A DNA stretch of 36,684 bases from Phycisphaerales bacterium (GCA_022072615.1 JAJVHS010000019.1:1-36684), one strand, 5' to 3'. Positions 25,147-35,180 are shown, counted from the first letter of the stretch. The notes: generated from the sequence alone by a model not told the origin. Numbers and translations are program-made.

Positions 25147-27123
25147 ATGGCGACGATCAGCACGCCACAGGCATCGCAGACTCAAACGCTTGCCCAGCGG
25201 ACCGGGAGCGAGCCGCGCCGACCGGGAATCCTCTCGCCGGCGGGCATCGCGATGCTGGTGCTGCTGGTGGGGGCGTTCGTGGCGCTGTTCTTCCGGTGGT
25301 TCGCCGCCCAGCACCGCTTCAGCACCAAGGCGATGGAGGACTGGGGCCACGTCTACCTGATCCCGCTGGTCAGCGCCGGGCTGATCTGGCTGAAGCGCGA
25401 CCGGATCCTGGCGACCGCGCCCCGGGTGTTCTGGCCGGGGATCGCGCCGTTCCTGCTGGGGATCGTGGCGTACTTCTTCTGCGTCGTGGGCGTGAAGAAC
25501 CACATGCTCCAGGGCTTCTCGATGATCCTGACGATCTTCGGGCTGGTCCTGCTGCTGCTGGGCCCGGCCATGATGCGGTGGCTGTTCCTGCCGATCGCGT
25601 ACCTGGGTTTCGGGGTCACGATCAGCGAGATGATCATGAACTTCCTGACGTTCCCGCTGAGGCTGATCGCCTCGAAGGGAGCGGGGCTGATCCTGACATT
25701 CCTGGGGGACGTGTTCGATTTCGGGGTGGTGGTGGACGGGAACAACATCACCGTGACCGGTCCCAAGGGCCCCAAGCCCCTGAACGTGGCGGAAGCCTGC
25801 TCGGGCATGCGGATGGTGATCGCGTTCGTGGCGCTGGCGGCGGCGGTGGCGCTGGTGCGCTGCAAGTTCTGGTGGCAGCGGGTGGCGCTGGTGCTGCTGT
25901 CGATCCCCGTCGCGGTGGGGCTGAACGTCCTGCGTGTCGCGGTGCTGGGCATCGCGACGCTGTTCGATTCCAAGCTCGCGGCGGGCGACGCGCACATGCT
26001 CATCGGCACGCTGCTGCTGATCCCCGGCTTCTTCCTGTTCCTGGGCGTCGTGTGGGTGCTCGAGCGGATCGTGAAGGAAGACGAGCCGGCGACAGTCAAG
26101 CCGCTGAAGACCCAGTCGGCGGCGAAGGTGCGCCTGCCGTGGCCGGAGTGGATGGTGCGGCCGGTGGCGTGGTCGAGCCTGGCGCGGGCCTCGTTCATCG
26201 TCCCGGTAGTGCTGCTGGCCACCGCGGCCGCCGGCTTCAGCGTCGGCATCAAGCTGACCGGGACGTACCTGCAGAAGCTGCCGATCTACGCGATCGACAA
26301 CCGCGCGGTGAGCGCTCTTCCCCGCATCACGCCCCACTGGGAGCAGGTCGGGTCGGACATGCCGGTCAAGCCGGAGGAACTCGAGGCCCTGGGGACGGAG
26401 AACTACGTCACGCGGACGTACCGCGAGCGTCCGGACCCGGCCAACCCCGGCAAGCCGCCGGCGGAGCTGCAGCTCCACGTGGCGTACTACACGGGGATGA
26501 TCGATACGGTGCCGCACGTGCCCGAGCGGTGCTTCGTGGGCGGCGGGCTGGACATGATCGCGGCGTCGACGGTGGTCCCCGTTCCTCTCGACCCGTCGGA
26601 CTGGATCGAGGACCCGGACGTGCCCGAGTCGATGCGCGGCGAGATCTTCACCGCCAACGCCAAGGGCGTGACCGGCGGGTCTTCGAGCGCCTCGGACCAG
26701 CACATCCACAACATCCGCCGCGTGCGGCTCCCGCGCGACCCGCAGACGCTGGCGATGAGCATCTCCCGCTACCGGGCGCCCGGCAACCGCCAGCTCACGG
26801 CGGGCTACTTCTTCATCGCCAACGGCGGGATCTGTGCCAGGGCCGAGCAGGTCCGGCTGCTGGCGTTCAACCTCGAGGATGACTACGCCTACTACATGAA
26901 GGTGCAGGTCTCAAGCGCGACCGTGACCAGCGCCGACGAACTGGCCCAACTGACCGGCCGGCTGATGAACGACCTGCTCCCCCATCTGATGATGTGCGTG
27001 CCCGACTGGATCGAAGTCGAGAAGGGCACCTACCCCGAGAACAACCCGCGCGGGCGCCGCAACGCCGACCCCGCGAAGACCCAGGATTCCGCCGCGGCAG
27101 GCAGCGCGGCCCGGAACGATTGA
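25147..27123 (+). CDS. Exosortase fused to an EpsI-like (DUF3485) domain
   Basis: 658 residues. The N-terminal ~320 residues are a multi-pass exosortase with the three catalytic residues in family context: C218 (VAEACSGMRM), R263 (LNVLRVAV) and H283 (GDAHMLIG). The part from about residue 365 begins with one more membrane segment and matches the EpsI pattern, including HVPERCFVGGG (H457, C462), the equivalent of the EpsI H-PE-C signature. In proteobacteria exosortase and EpsI act with PEP-CTERM proteins and exopolysaccharide; EpsI is often a separate gene or a C-terminal fusion. No protein in this window carries a recognisable PEP-CTERM tail. The ATG at 25147 was chosen over an in-frame TTG at 25129. 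It lies 199 nt after the export gene, with a short GC hairpin just after that gene's stop. Confidence 0.9.
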   Translation: MATISTPQASQTQTLAQRTGSEPRRPGILSPAGIAMLVLLVGAFVALFFRWFAAQHRFSTKAMEDWGHVYLIPLVSAGLIWLKRDRILATAPRVFWPGIAPFLLGIVAYFFCVVGVKNHMLQGFSMILTIFGLVLLLLGPAMMRWLFLPIAYLGFGVTISEMIMNFLTFPLRLIASKGAGLILTFLGDVFDFGVVVDGNNITVTGPKGPKPLNVAEACSGMRMVIAFVALAAAVALVRCKFWWQRVALVLLSIPVAVGLNVLRVAVLGIATLFDSKLAAGDAHMLIGTLLLIPGFFLFLGVVWVLERIVKEDEPATVKPLKTQSAAKVRLPWPEWMVRPVAWSSLARASFIVPVVLLATAAAGFSVGIKLTGTYLQKLPIYAIDNRAVSALPRITPHWEQVGSDMPVKPEELEALGTENYVTRTYRERPDPANPGKPPAELQLHVAYYTGMIDTVPHVPERCFVGGGLDMIAASTVVPVPLDPSDWIEDPDVPESMRGEIFTANAKGVTGGSSSASDQHIHNIRRVRLPRDPQTLAMSISRYRAPGNRQLTAGYFFIANGGICARAEQVRLLAFNLEDDYAYYMKVQVSSATVTSADELAQLTGRLMNDLLPHLMMCVPDWIEVEKGTYPENNPRGRRNADPAKTQDSAAAGSAARND

Positions 27124-27180
27124 CGGAACACCCCGCCGCCGCCCCACGAGCGGGCGAGGCGAACGCAGGAGCCGAGCGAG

Positions 27181-30100
27181 ATGGCCTCGAAGTTCAACAC
27201 CAAGTTCGTCGTGATGCTCGTCGGCGTCATCATCCTGGTTTTCGTGGGGGCCGCGGGAACGTTCCTGTGGGTGAAGAACCGCAGCGGCGACGAGAACGAG
27301 CATCGCGGCGACCAGTACATGGCCGCGGCCGACTACGTCAACGCCGAGAAGGCATTCGCCAAGGCGGTCAACAAGCAGCAGAGCAACGACCGGCGCCTGG
27401 CCAAGTGGATCGAGGCGATGTCGCACCTGACCCCCCCGGGTCAGACCGAGTACGAGCTCAAGTTCCTCAACGACTACCGCAAGGCGCTGCGCAACCTCGC
27501 GATCCTGCGCAAGGACGTCCCCTCCCACCGCGCCTGGCTGGAGCTCACCAACGACCTGATCTCGACCCAGCGGTTCGAGACCCAGCCCAACCTGGACCTG
27601 ATCACCGAGGTTGACACCGCGCTCAAGGACTTCCCCGAGGGCGACGGGCCCCACCAGGTGCTGCGTCGCTACAGCGGCCAGGCGATGCTGCGGATCGTCT
27701 CCAACGCTCCGAAGGTCACCGAGGACCAGATCAAACGGGCTGGCGACGACCTCGCGGCGGCCCTGGCGGCCGACCCCACCGACGTGGATTCGGCCCTGGC
27801 TCGCGTGAACCTGCTCGGCGCTCGCGTGGCGATCGCCCGCCGCGACCGGCAGGCGGAGGCCGAGCAGGCGCTGCGGCAGGAACTGGACGCGGCGGTGGCG
27901 GACGTGATGACGCGGTTCCCCGATCACCCGCGCGTGCTGACCCTGAACATCCGCGGCAAGGCCGAGAAGATTCTTCAGGAGGCCGGGCTGCTGACCGAGC
28001 TGACCCCCGAGGAGCGCCGGGAGCGGTCGATCGCGGTGCAGGACAAGATCACGGCGCTGACCGCGGATCTCGACGCGGCGGTTGCCAAGATCGAACAGTC
28101 CAAGGACGTCGAGGCCGGCGTCATCAGCGAGCTGACGGCGCTCGAGGAATCGATCGATGCCAAGTCCCGGCTGGCGAGGACGCAGCGGGTGATCCTGGCG
28201 CAGCTCGCGGCCCGCCCGGGCGAGGCGATGTTGCACAGCGCCCTGGCGGCGGTGCTCACGCAGCAGGGCAAGATCGACGAGGCGATCGCCGAGTACCAGA
28301 AGCTGGTGGACCTCCCGCAGCCGCCCTTGTCGATCGACGGCCTGCGGCTGTACAACCTCAAGGCGGGCTCGGTGGTGGCGCAGGCCGAGCTGTCGCTGCA
28401 GCAGTGGTTCAACACCGACGACCCGGCTGTGAGAACGGCGGCGATGGCCAACCTCAAGAAGTTCCGCGCGGCGATGACCGAGCGCGGCATCCGGGACGAG
28501 ATGGCGGCGGTGCGGCTGGTCGACGCCAAGACCAAGGTCGCCGAGCAGGACTGGCTGGCCGCCAACAAGCTGCTGGGCCAGTTCTTTGACGCCGTCGGCA
28601 ACGACCGCCAACCCGACGCGCTGCTCATCCACGCGCAGGTGCTGATGCAGCTTAATCAGCCGGGGGCCGCGCGTGAGAAGGCCGAGCGGCTGCTCACGCT
28701 GCAGCCGGGGAACGGCACCGCGGCGAAGATCTACGCCCGGGCGCTGTACATGCTGGAAGCCAAGGAGCAGGCGATCGAGCAGATCCGGACGATCGTGCAG
28801 AGCTTCCCCGACGACATCGAGGCCAAGCAGATGCTCTCGATGTGGGAGCAGGAGCTCGACCCCGAGAAGATCACCGACCCGGTGCTCCGCGACCTGGCGC
28901 AGATGGACCCGGCCGCGGCGACCGCCGACCAGGCCGAGCAGCTGCGCGCGCTGGCGGTGAAGCACAACCAGGACCCGCGGATCGTCGCGCAGCTGGCGCA
29001 GACGCTGGTCGAGATGCAGGACAAGGACGGCGCGGTCGCGGCGATCAAGAAGGGCCTGGCGGCCCACCCCGACAGCGCTGACCTCAAGCGGCTGGACGAC
29101 GCGCTGGCCGAGCCCGACACGGTCGCGGCGATGCTGAAGCTGGTGAACGAGTCGAACCTGACCGACGACGACAAGATGATGCGCACGTACGCGATCCTCC
29201 GCGGCTCGCGGCGCAACGACGACGCGGCCCAGCTCCTCAAGAGCGCGCTGGCCAAGTACCCGACGGATGCCCGGTTCATCGAGCTCTCGTTCCTGGAGGC
29301 GATCGACCGGGGAGACGTCGATGGCGCCAACGCGCTGGCGGACACGGCGGCCAAGCTCGACGTGGATGCGTCGGAGGGCCTGACGTACCGGGCCCGCGTG
29401 TACATCATGCAGCGGCGCATGGCCGACGCGGCGGCGACGCTGCGGCAGGCGGTGTCGCGCAAGTCGGCGAGCCCCGAGGCCTGGAGGCTGCTGGCCCGCG
29501 TGCAGACCTCGCTGGGCCGGTCGCTGGACGCGATCCAGGCGTACGAGGAATCGCTTCGGCTGCGTCCCACGGACCGTGAAACGCTGCGCGAGTACATCGC
29601 GTACCTGAGCGACCAGGACGCGACCCGCGCCCTGCAGGTCGCCAGGGACAACGCCCGCTTCGCCGAGACCGACTCGGCGTTCAAGGAGCTCCTGCTGCGG
29701 CTCGAGGGCCGGGTGGGCGACAAGAACGCGGCGGTGGCCGAGCGCGTGAAGATCGCGGAAAAGGACCCTGACAACGTCAACAACCTGGGCGCGCTGGCGA
29801 CGCTCTACCTGGACTTGAAGGACTACCCCGCGGCGCGGACCCGGATCGACGAGCTGAAGAAGCTGCAGGACTCGCTGCCGGTGCTGATGCTCGACATCCG
29901 CTGGAACTTCGAGCAGAAGTTCGCCGACCAGGGCCGCAAGGCGATGGAGGACTACATCGCGCGGCAGGATCAGTCCAAGCTGACATACGAGCCGTTCCTG
30001 GCGTTCGGCCAGTACATGGTGCAGCGTGGCCTGGCGGACGAGGGGCTCGCGATGATGATGCGGGGCCAGCCCCTGCAGGACCCCAAGAAGGCCGAGGTCG

Positions 30101-31755
30101 ACCGGACGATCGGCGACACGCTCTCGATGCTCGGGCGCGACCAGGCGGCCGCCGAGGCGTACGAGCGCGTGCTGGCGACGGGCGGCCCCGACGAGGGCGA
30201 CCTGGTGCGTCTGCGCATGGCGGAGATCTACCTGCGCCTGCGCGAGTGCAAGAAGGCCGACGACCTGCTCACGCAGATCAAGGCGGGCTCCCAGAAGGAG
30301 AACGCCACCGCGATGCTGCTGGCCGCCGACAGCGCCGAGTGCGTCGGCGATACCAGGCGGGCCCGCGAGCTGATGGACCGGGCCGTGACCAACTTCCCGG
30401 ATGACCCGCTGGTGTTCGTGAAGCGGGCCGAATACCTGGCGCGCGAGGGCACCAACGACCGGGACGCGATGAGCGACCTGGAGGCGGCGCTGCGGCTGCG
30501 GCCGGGCTTTGCCCGGGCCCTGCAGGTCCGCTCGGCGCTCTACCTCCGCCGCAACGACCAGGAGCGAGCGCTGGCGGACCTCAAGACGCTGGTGCGTGCC
30601 AACCCGCAGCTGGCGGAGGTGCGCGACAGCCTGATCACGGACCTGCTGCGGCGCGGGAAGGGCGACGAGGCGGTCGAGATCGCCAACGAATGCGTCGCGA
30701 GCCGGCCCGGCGATCTCCAGTTGCTGCTGCGGATGTCGGACCTGTTCCGGTCGGCCGAGGTGTGGTCCGAGGGTGCACGGTTCGCCCTGGCGGCGTGGGA
30801 CATGTCGAAGGAGTACGACGTCGGCATCCGGTGCCTGGACGCGCTGCTCAACGACCCCGACGGGAATCTCACCCGCGCGACCGAAGTGCTCACCACGTTC
30901 CAGGGCGAGATCCTGCAGCGGCCGGCGCTGCTGCTGTGCCGCGCAAAGCTCCAGTCGCGCCGCAGCCCCAACAACTTCGCCCGCGTGCAGCGGCAGGTGA
31001 ACGACGACCTGACCGCGGCGCTGGACCTTGTGCCCGCGGACCGGACCGACCAGCTGGTGGCGTGGCGCCGCGACATGCGGCGTTGGATGCTCTACCCCAA
31101 GCCCGCCGACGCCGCGGCGTACCTCCAGGAAGCCGCCAGCCGGAGCGTGCACCGCGACTGGGCGCTGTACTTCCGGGCCGAACTGCTCGCCCAGGACGAA
31201 ACGACCTTCAGCGTCGGCGTCCAGGAAGCGCAGGACCTCGCGACCCGGGCGTCCAACGACACGGTGAAGGTGCTGGCGTACCGGCTGGTGGGCACGGCGC
31301 AGCTCACGCGCGGGGACCACGAGAGGGCCGTCGCGGCGTGGTCCGAGGGTCTCAAGCAGTTCCCCGAAGATTGGGAGATGAACAACAACGCCGCGTTCGT
31401 GCTGGCCAAGCACCTGAACAAACCGCAGGACGGGCTGCCGTACGCGGAGCAGGCGGTCAAGAGCAACCCCGCCAGCTCCGACGCGTGGGACACGCTGGGA
31501 TGGGTGCAGCTCAAGCTGGGCAAGCTGGAGGAGGCCCGCCAGTCGTTGGAGAAGTCGATGCAGATCGCCGGGGCGACGTACGGGCGGGTGCCGGCCATGA
31601 TCCACATGGGCTTCTATTACGCCGCCAAGCAGGACTGGGAGGGGGCCAGGACCATCCTCAAGGACGTGAAGTCCCTGATGGCGGCCATGCAATCGGCCCC
31701 CGCCGAGCACAAGGCGGAGCTGGAGGAGCTGGAGAAGGCAATCGAGGGCAAATAA
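27181..31755 (+). CDS. Giant TPR-repeat membrane protein of the exosortase/exopolysaccharide locus
   Basis: 1524 residues. An N-terminal membrane segment (about 9-31, FVVMLVGVIILVFVGAAGTFLWV) anchors a long array of tetratricopeptide-like helical repeats that fills almost the whole protein (for example YMAAADYVNAEKAFAKAVNKQ, YRARVYIMQRRMADAAATLRQAV, WDTLGWVQLKLGKLEEARQSLEKSM). Such arrays are protein-protein scaffolds. TPR proteins (PrsT-type) are common partners in exosortase-linked exopolysaccharide loci, and this protein has that context, though it is longer than the ~900 residues I associate with that family. AGGAG lies 9 nt before the ATG. It starts 57 nt after the exosortase gene. The role is probably assembly of the export machine in the periplasm; that is inference. 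Confidence 0.88.
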   Translation: MASKFNTKFVVMLVGVIILVFVGAAGTFLWVKNRSGDENEHRGDQYMAAADYVNAEKAFAKAVNKQQSNDRRLAKWIEAMSHLTPPGQTEYELKFLNDYRKALRNLAILRKDVPSHRAWLELTNDLISTQRFETQPNLDLITEVDTALKDFPEGDGPHQVLRRYSGQAMLRIVSNAPKVTEDQIKRAGDDLAAALAADPTDVDSALARVNLLGARVAIARRDRQAEAEQALRQELDAAVADVMTRFPDHPRVLTLNIRGKAEKILQEAGLLTELTPEERRERSIAVQDKITALTADLDAAVAKIEQSKDVEAGVISELTALEESIDAKSRLARTQRVILAQLAARPGEAMLHSALAAVLTQQGKIDEAIAEYQKLVDLPQPPLSIDGLRLYNLKAGSVVAQAELSLQQWFNTDDPAVRTAAMANLKKFRAAMTERGIRDEMAAVRLVDAKTKVAEQDWLAANKLLGQFFDAVGNDRQPDALLIHAQVLMQLNQPGAAREKAERLLTLQPGNGTAAKIYARALYMLEAKEQAIEQIRTIVQSFPDDIEAKQMLSMWEQELDPEKITDPVLRDLAQMDPAAATADQAEQLRALAVKHNQDPRIVAQLAQTLVEMQDKDGAVAAIKKGLAAHPDSADLKRLDDALAEPDTVAAMLKLVNESNLTDDDKMMRTYAILRGSRRNDDAAQLLKSALAKYPTDARFIELSFLEAIDRGDVDGANALADTAAKLDVDASEGLTYRARVYIMQRRMADAAATLRQAVSRKSASPEAWRLLARVQTSLGRSLDAIQAYEESLRLRPTDRETLREYIAYLSDQDATRALQVARDNARFAETDSAFKELLLRLEGRVGDKNAAVAERVKIAEKDPDNVNNLGALATLYLDLKDYPAARTRIDELKKLQDSLPVLMLDIRWNFEQKFADQGRKAMEDYIARQDQSKLTYEPFLAFGQYMVQRGLADEGLAMMMRGQPLQDPKKAEVDRTIGDTLSMLGRDQAAAEAYERVLATGGPDEGDLVRLRMAEIYLRLRECKKADDLLTQIKAGSQKENATAMLLAADSAECVGDTRRARELMDRAVTNFPDDPLVFVKRAEYLAREGTNDRDAMSDLEAALRLRPGFARALQVRSALYLRRNDQERALADLKTLVRANPQLAEVRDSLITDLLRRGKGDEAVEIANECVASRPGDLQLLLRMSDLFRSAEVWSEGARFALAAWDMSKEYDVGIRCLDALLNDPDGNLTRATEVLTTFQGEILQRPALLLCRAKLQSRRSPNNFARVQRQVNDDLTAALDLVPADRTDQLVAWRRDMRRWMLYPKPADAAAYLQEAASRSVHRDWALYFRAELLAQDETTFSVGVQEAQDLATRASNDTVKVLAYRLVGTAQLTRGDHERAVAAWSEGLKQFPEDWEMNNNAAFVLAKHLNKPQDGLPYAEQAVKSNPASSDAWDTLGWVQLKLGKLEEARQSLEKSMQIAGATYGRVPAMIHMGFYYAAKQDWEGARTILKDVKSLMAAMQSAPAEHKAELEELEKAIEGK

Positions 31756-31860
31756 TCCGGCCGCCCGGAGAGACGAGCAGCCGCGAGCGTCCGATGTTCG
31801 TATGGAAAGGGCGGGCTTTGTGAGGTCCGAGAACCGAGTGTTCACCGACAGGAATCAGCC

Positions 31861-34053
31861 ATGACAACCGTTCCCGCGATGGCCAGGCCGGGCGCCGGGC
31901 CCGCCAAGCCCCATACACCGACCGCGGCGCCGCCGGTGGCGACGATCGACCCGGTCAAGATGTTCCGCAAGTACAAGTGGGTGCTCGCCATCACGGCGGT
32001 GCTGGGCGTCGTGCTCGGCGGCGTGGTGCATTTTGCCTGGATGTTCATCCACCCCGTCTACCACGCCCGGGCGATCTTCCAGGTGTACTCGGTGCAGGAC
32101 GACCCGACGCGGCCGGCGGAAGCGGGCCAGATCGACGACGTCGCCCTTGAGCGGTTCATGATGACCCAGCGGGCGATCATGATGTCCGACCTGGTGACCC
32201 AGAAGCTCGCCGAGGACCGGCGGCTGCGGACCGAGGCCCCGGAGTGGGCGGCGCGGTTCGTGGAGAGCGGCAACTTCAACGTCGCCGAGGCGCAGCGGAA
32301 GCTCAAGGACACGGTTTCGGCCCGCGTCATCCCCCAGACTCGGTTCATCGAGATGTCGGTCGGCTGGAAGAACCCCACGGAGGTCGCGGCGCTGGTGAGG
32401 TTGTGGCGCGAGACCTACGACACCGAGCTGCGCCGCCAGGTGCAAGAGAGCAGCGGCGCCCAGCGCGACGCGGTCGTCAAGGCCATCCAGGACATGACCG
32501 CGCAGGTCGAGTCCGCCCAGAGCCGCCGCACCAAGCTGCTCACCGACAAGAAGATCGACGTCATCAACAAGCAGAGCATCGACACCCAGCAGCACCTGGG
32601 CGTCATCAACCAGCAGCTCGTGAACGTCCGCCTGGACCTCGAGGCGCTGCGGGCCCGGCTCAAGACCTTCGAGGCAGAGCTGAGCAACCCGGCGGGCATC
32701 CAGTACTCGGAGACCCTGCGTGACGAGGTCGAGTCGCTGCCCGAGATCCTGAACCTCAAGCAGGTCATCACCACGCTCACCAGCGAGCGCCAGGCGATGC
32801 TCCTGAAGTTCACCGAGCAGCACCGGTTCGTCCGCGAGCTGGATGTCCAGCTCGACGGCTACCGCCAGAGCCTCGACCAGAAGCGCTCGGAGCTGCTCGA
32901 GCAGCGGTTCCGCGCCTCGGTCGACATGACCCGGACGGGCGTCACGCAGCTCGAAGCGCAGGAGCTGGACATGTCCGAGCGGCAGAAGCTGCTGACCGAC
33001 CGCCTCCAGGAGCTGACCCAGACCCAGGCGCAGCTCGACGACATCGACCGCGCCATCGAGCTGGCGATCGAAAACCGTTCGACGCTGGACCTTCGCCTGC
33101 AGGAGCTCAACGCCCTGCAGAGCCTCGACAGCTTCATGCGAGTGCTGGTGTTCCAGCGCGAATCCAAGCCCACCGAGGTGACGTTCCCCAAGCTGCAGTA
33201 CCTGCTGCCGGCGGGCCTGTTCCTCTCGATGATGCTGGTGACGGCGCTCTTGGTCGGCAAGGAGCTGCTGGACACGCGGATCAAGGGGCCGTCGGACGTG
33301 GCGATGATCCCCCGCGCCCGCGTGGTGGGCCTGGTGCCCTCGGCCTCCGAGGACCCCTCGGCCCCCGGCGCCGTGGAAACGGCCTTCCGCGACCGGCCGC
33401 GAGGCGTGATCGCCGAGAGCTTCCGGCAGGTCCGGGCGACGCTCTCCAAGCGCATGGACCTGGCGGCGCACAAGACGCTGGTGGTGATCGCGGCGACGCC
33501 AGGCTCGGGCGCGACGTCGACGGTGGCCAACCTGGCGCTGGTGTGCGCGGCGGCGGGCCAGCGGGTGCTGGTGATCGACGCGAACATGCGGCGCCCCGCG
33601 CTGCACCGGATCTTCGGCGTCAACGAGGCGCCCGGCCTGGGCGACGTCATCACCCAGAACGCCAAGCTCGAGGGCGCGGTGCAGCGGGCCGGAGACGACC
33701 GCCTGCACGTGCTGTCGGCGGGGTCGCGTGAGTACCGGGCCGGCGAGCTGCTGGCGACCGAGGCGATGACCAAGCTCATCCGCCAGGCGCGCGAGCTCTA
33801 TGACCTTGTCCTCATCGACGTGGCCCCGGCGCTGGTCTCGGGCGACGGCATGGCGGTGGCCAACCGCTGCGATTCGTCGATGCTCGTCGTCAAGGCGATG
33901 AGCGAGACCCGCGGCATGGTGGCCCGCCTGACGAACGATCTGAACGATGCCCGGGCCGAGATGCTCGGCGTCCTTGTGAACGGCGTCCGTTCGACCGCGG
34001 GCGGCTACCTGCGGACCAACATCAAGGCCACCCACGCCTACCAGAACACGTGA
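31861..34053 (+). CDS. Wzz/BY-kinase-like chain-length regulator with degenerate Walker A
   Basis: 730 residues. The Wzz-like part has a first membrane segment (about 40-62), a periplasmic region with long coiled coil (about 185-430) and a second membrane segment (about 447-467). A cytoplasmic ATPase-like domain follows from about 510. In BY-kinases the P-loop is PGEGKST; here it is P547-G-S-G-A551-T-S-T, so the lysine is Ala. Walker A' is VLVIDANMRRP (D573, usually DADLRRP) and Walker B is LVLIDVAP (D653). The C-terminus has only two tyrosines (GGYLRTNIKATHAYQNT), not a dense Tyr cluster. The family controls polymer length by cycles of Tyr phosphorylation; this member may be a pseudokinase. 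AGGA is 7 nt from the ATG. Confidence 0.9.
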   Translation: MTTVPAMARPGAGPAKPHTPTAAPPVATIDPVKMFRKYKWVLAITAVLGVVLGGVVHFAWMFIHPVYHARAIFQVYSVQDDPTRPAEAGQIDDVALERFMMTQRAIMMSDLVTQKLAEDRRLRTEAPEWAARFVESGNFNVAEAQRKLKDTVSARVIPQTRFIEMSVGWKNPTEVAALVRLWRETYDTELRRQVQESSGAQRDAVVKAIQDMTAQVESAQSRRTKLLTDKKIDVINKQSIDTQQHLGVINQQLVNVRLDLEALRARLKTFEAELSNPAGIQYSETLRDEVESLPEILNLKQVITTLTSERQAMLLKFTEQHRFVRELDVQLDGYRQSLDQKRSELLEQRFRASVDMTRTGVTQLEAQELDMSERQKLLTDRLQELTQTQAQLDDIDRAIELAIENRSTLDLRLQELNALQSLDSFMRVLVFQRESKPTEVTFPKLQYLLPAGLFLSMMLVTALLVGKELLDTRIKGPSDVAMIPRARVVGLVPSASEDPSAPGAVETAFRDRPRGVIAESFRQVRATLSKRMDLAAHKTLVVIAATPGSGATSTVANLALVCAAAGQRVLVIDANMRRPALHRIFGVNEAPGLGDVITQNAKLEGAVQRAGDDRLHVLSAGSREYRAGELLATEAMTKLIRQARELYDLVLIDVAPALVSGDGMAVANRCDSSMLVVKAMSETRGMVARLTNDLNDARAEMLGVLVNGVRSTAGGYLRTNIKATHAYQNT

Positions 34054-34077
34054 GCCGGGCCTGCGTGAGTTGAATCC

Positions 34078-34108
34078 CAGCGCACCCCGCCCGCCGCGGG
34101 GTGCGCTG
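34078..34108 (+). terminator. Perfect 13-bp hairpin after the Wzz/BY-kinase gene
   Basis: CAGCGCACCCCGC and its exact complement flank a 5-nt loop (CCGCC) 25 nt after the stop at 34053, followed by CTTT. The T-tract is short, so it may only partly terminate or may instead stabilise the upstream message. Confidence 0.5.
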
Positions 34109-34136
34109 CTTTACGAGAAAGCGTCGAGGGACGGGT

Positions 34137-35180
34137 TTGAGCGGTTCCCCCACTACTTCTTCCCAACCCACCGCCCCCGCCGGCGGCCGGCGGGTGCTCG
34201 TGACCGGCGGAGCGGGGTTCATCGGGTCGCACCTGGCCGAGACGCTGCTGGACCGCGGCGACACGGTGACGGTGGTCGACAACCTCTCGACCGGGCGGCG
34301 GAGCAACCTCGCCGCGGCGGCCCGGATCGGCGGGTCACGGCTGCGGTTCATCGAGGCGGACCTTTCGGACGCCCTGCACGCGCTGGGCAAGGGCGAGCGG
34401 TTCGACGAGATCTACCACCTCGCGGCCGCGGTCGGCGTCCGGCTGGTCGTCGAGGACCCGATCCGGTCGATCGAGACCAACGTCGACCAGACCGCCGCGG
34501 TGCTGCGCTTTGCGGTCGGCCACTCGCCGGCGGAAGGTCCGCCCAGGGTTCTCATCGCCTCGAGCTCCGAGGTCTACGGCAAGTCGACGCACTCGCCCTT
34601 CCGCGAGGACGATGACGTGGTGTACGGGCCGACGACGGTCGCGCGGTGGTCGTACGCCTGCTCGAAGGCGATCGACGAGTTCCTGGCGCTGGCTTATAGC
34701 GCCCAGCGCGGGCTCGGGACGGTCGTGGCAAGATTCTTCAATACGGTCGGGCCTCGGCAGGTCGGCGAGTACGGCATGGTGCTGCCGCGGTTCGTGCGGG
34801 CGGCGCTGGAAGGCCGGGACCTGGAAGTCCACGGCGACGGCCAGCAATCCCGGTGCTTCTGCGACGTTCGTGACGTGGTTGGCGTGCTTCCGCGGCTTCT
34901 TGCGGCGGAAGCGTGCCTTGGCAGAATCTTCAATGTGGGGTCGGACCAGCCGATCTCCATCCGTGCGCTGGCCGATCTTGTGATTGCGACGGTGGGGTCG
35001 CGTTCGAGCGTGCGGCTGGTTCCATACACTGAGGTCTACGGTTCGGGGTTCGAGGATCTGAAGCAGCGGCGGCCCGATCTGTCGCGCATCCGGGGAGCGG
35101 TCGGGTTCTGCCCGGCGATCCCCCTGGACCAGACGATCCGGGCGATCGCGGCCGAGATGAGGACGGAGCAGGGCGTGTGA
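34137..35180 (+). CDS. NAD-dependent nucleotide-sugar epimerase/dehydratase
   Basis: 347 residues from TTG 34137. The extended-SDR signature TGGAGFIGSH (23-32) and the strand-2 acidic residue (VVDNLSTG) bind NAD; the catalytic Tyr/Lys are in WSYACSKAIDEF, preceded by IASSSEVYG. VARFFNTVGPRQ and CFCDVRDVVG fit UDP-glucose 4-epimerase/UDP-glucuronate decarboxylase relatives; the exact reaction is not assignable. The frame extends to a GTG at 34101, but that lies inside the 3' arm of the hairpin at 34078-34108, whereas TTG 34137 has GAGGGA 5 nt upstream. The stop overlaps the next gene's ATG by 1 nt (TGATG), so the two are coupled. It probably supplies a sugar nucleotide for the polymer. Confidence 0.85.
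   Translation: MSGSPTTSSQPTAPAGGRRVLVTGGAGFIGSHLAETLLDRGDTVTVVDNLSTGRRSNLAAAARIGGSRLRFIEADLSDALHALGKGERFDEIYHLAAAVGVRLVVEDPIRSIETNVDQTAAVLRFAVGHSPAEGPPRVLIASSSEVYGKSTHSPFREDDDVVYGPTTVARWSYACSKAIDEFLALAYSAQRGLGTVVARFFNTVGPRQVGEYGMVLPRFVRAALEGRDLEVHGDGQQSRCFCDVRDVVGVLPRLLAAEACLGRIFNVGSDQPISIRALADLVIATVGSRSSVRLVPYTEVYGSGFEDLKQRRPDLSRIRGAVGFCPAIPLDQTIRAIAAEMRTEQGV

Noticed and set aside
26911..31845. Open frame of more than 1600 codons on the minus strand opposite the TPR protein gene.
   Set aside because: Same artefact: the translation is Arg/Val/His/Leu-rich with no recognisable motifs, while the plus strand encodes consistent TPR repeats.
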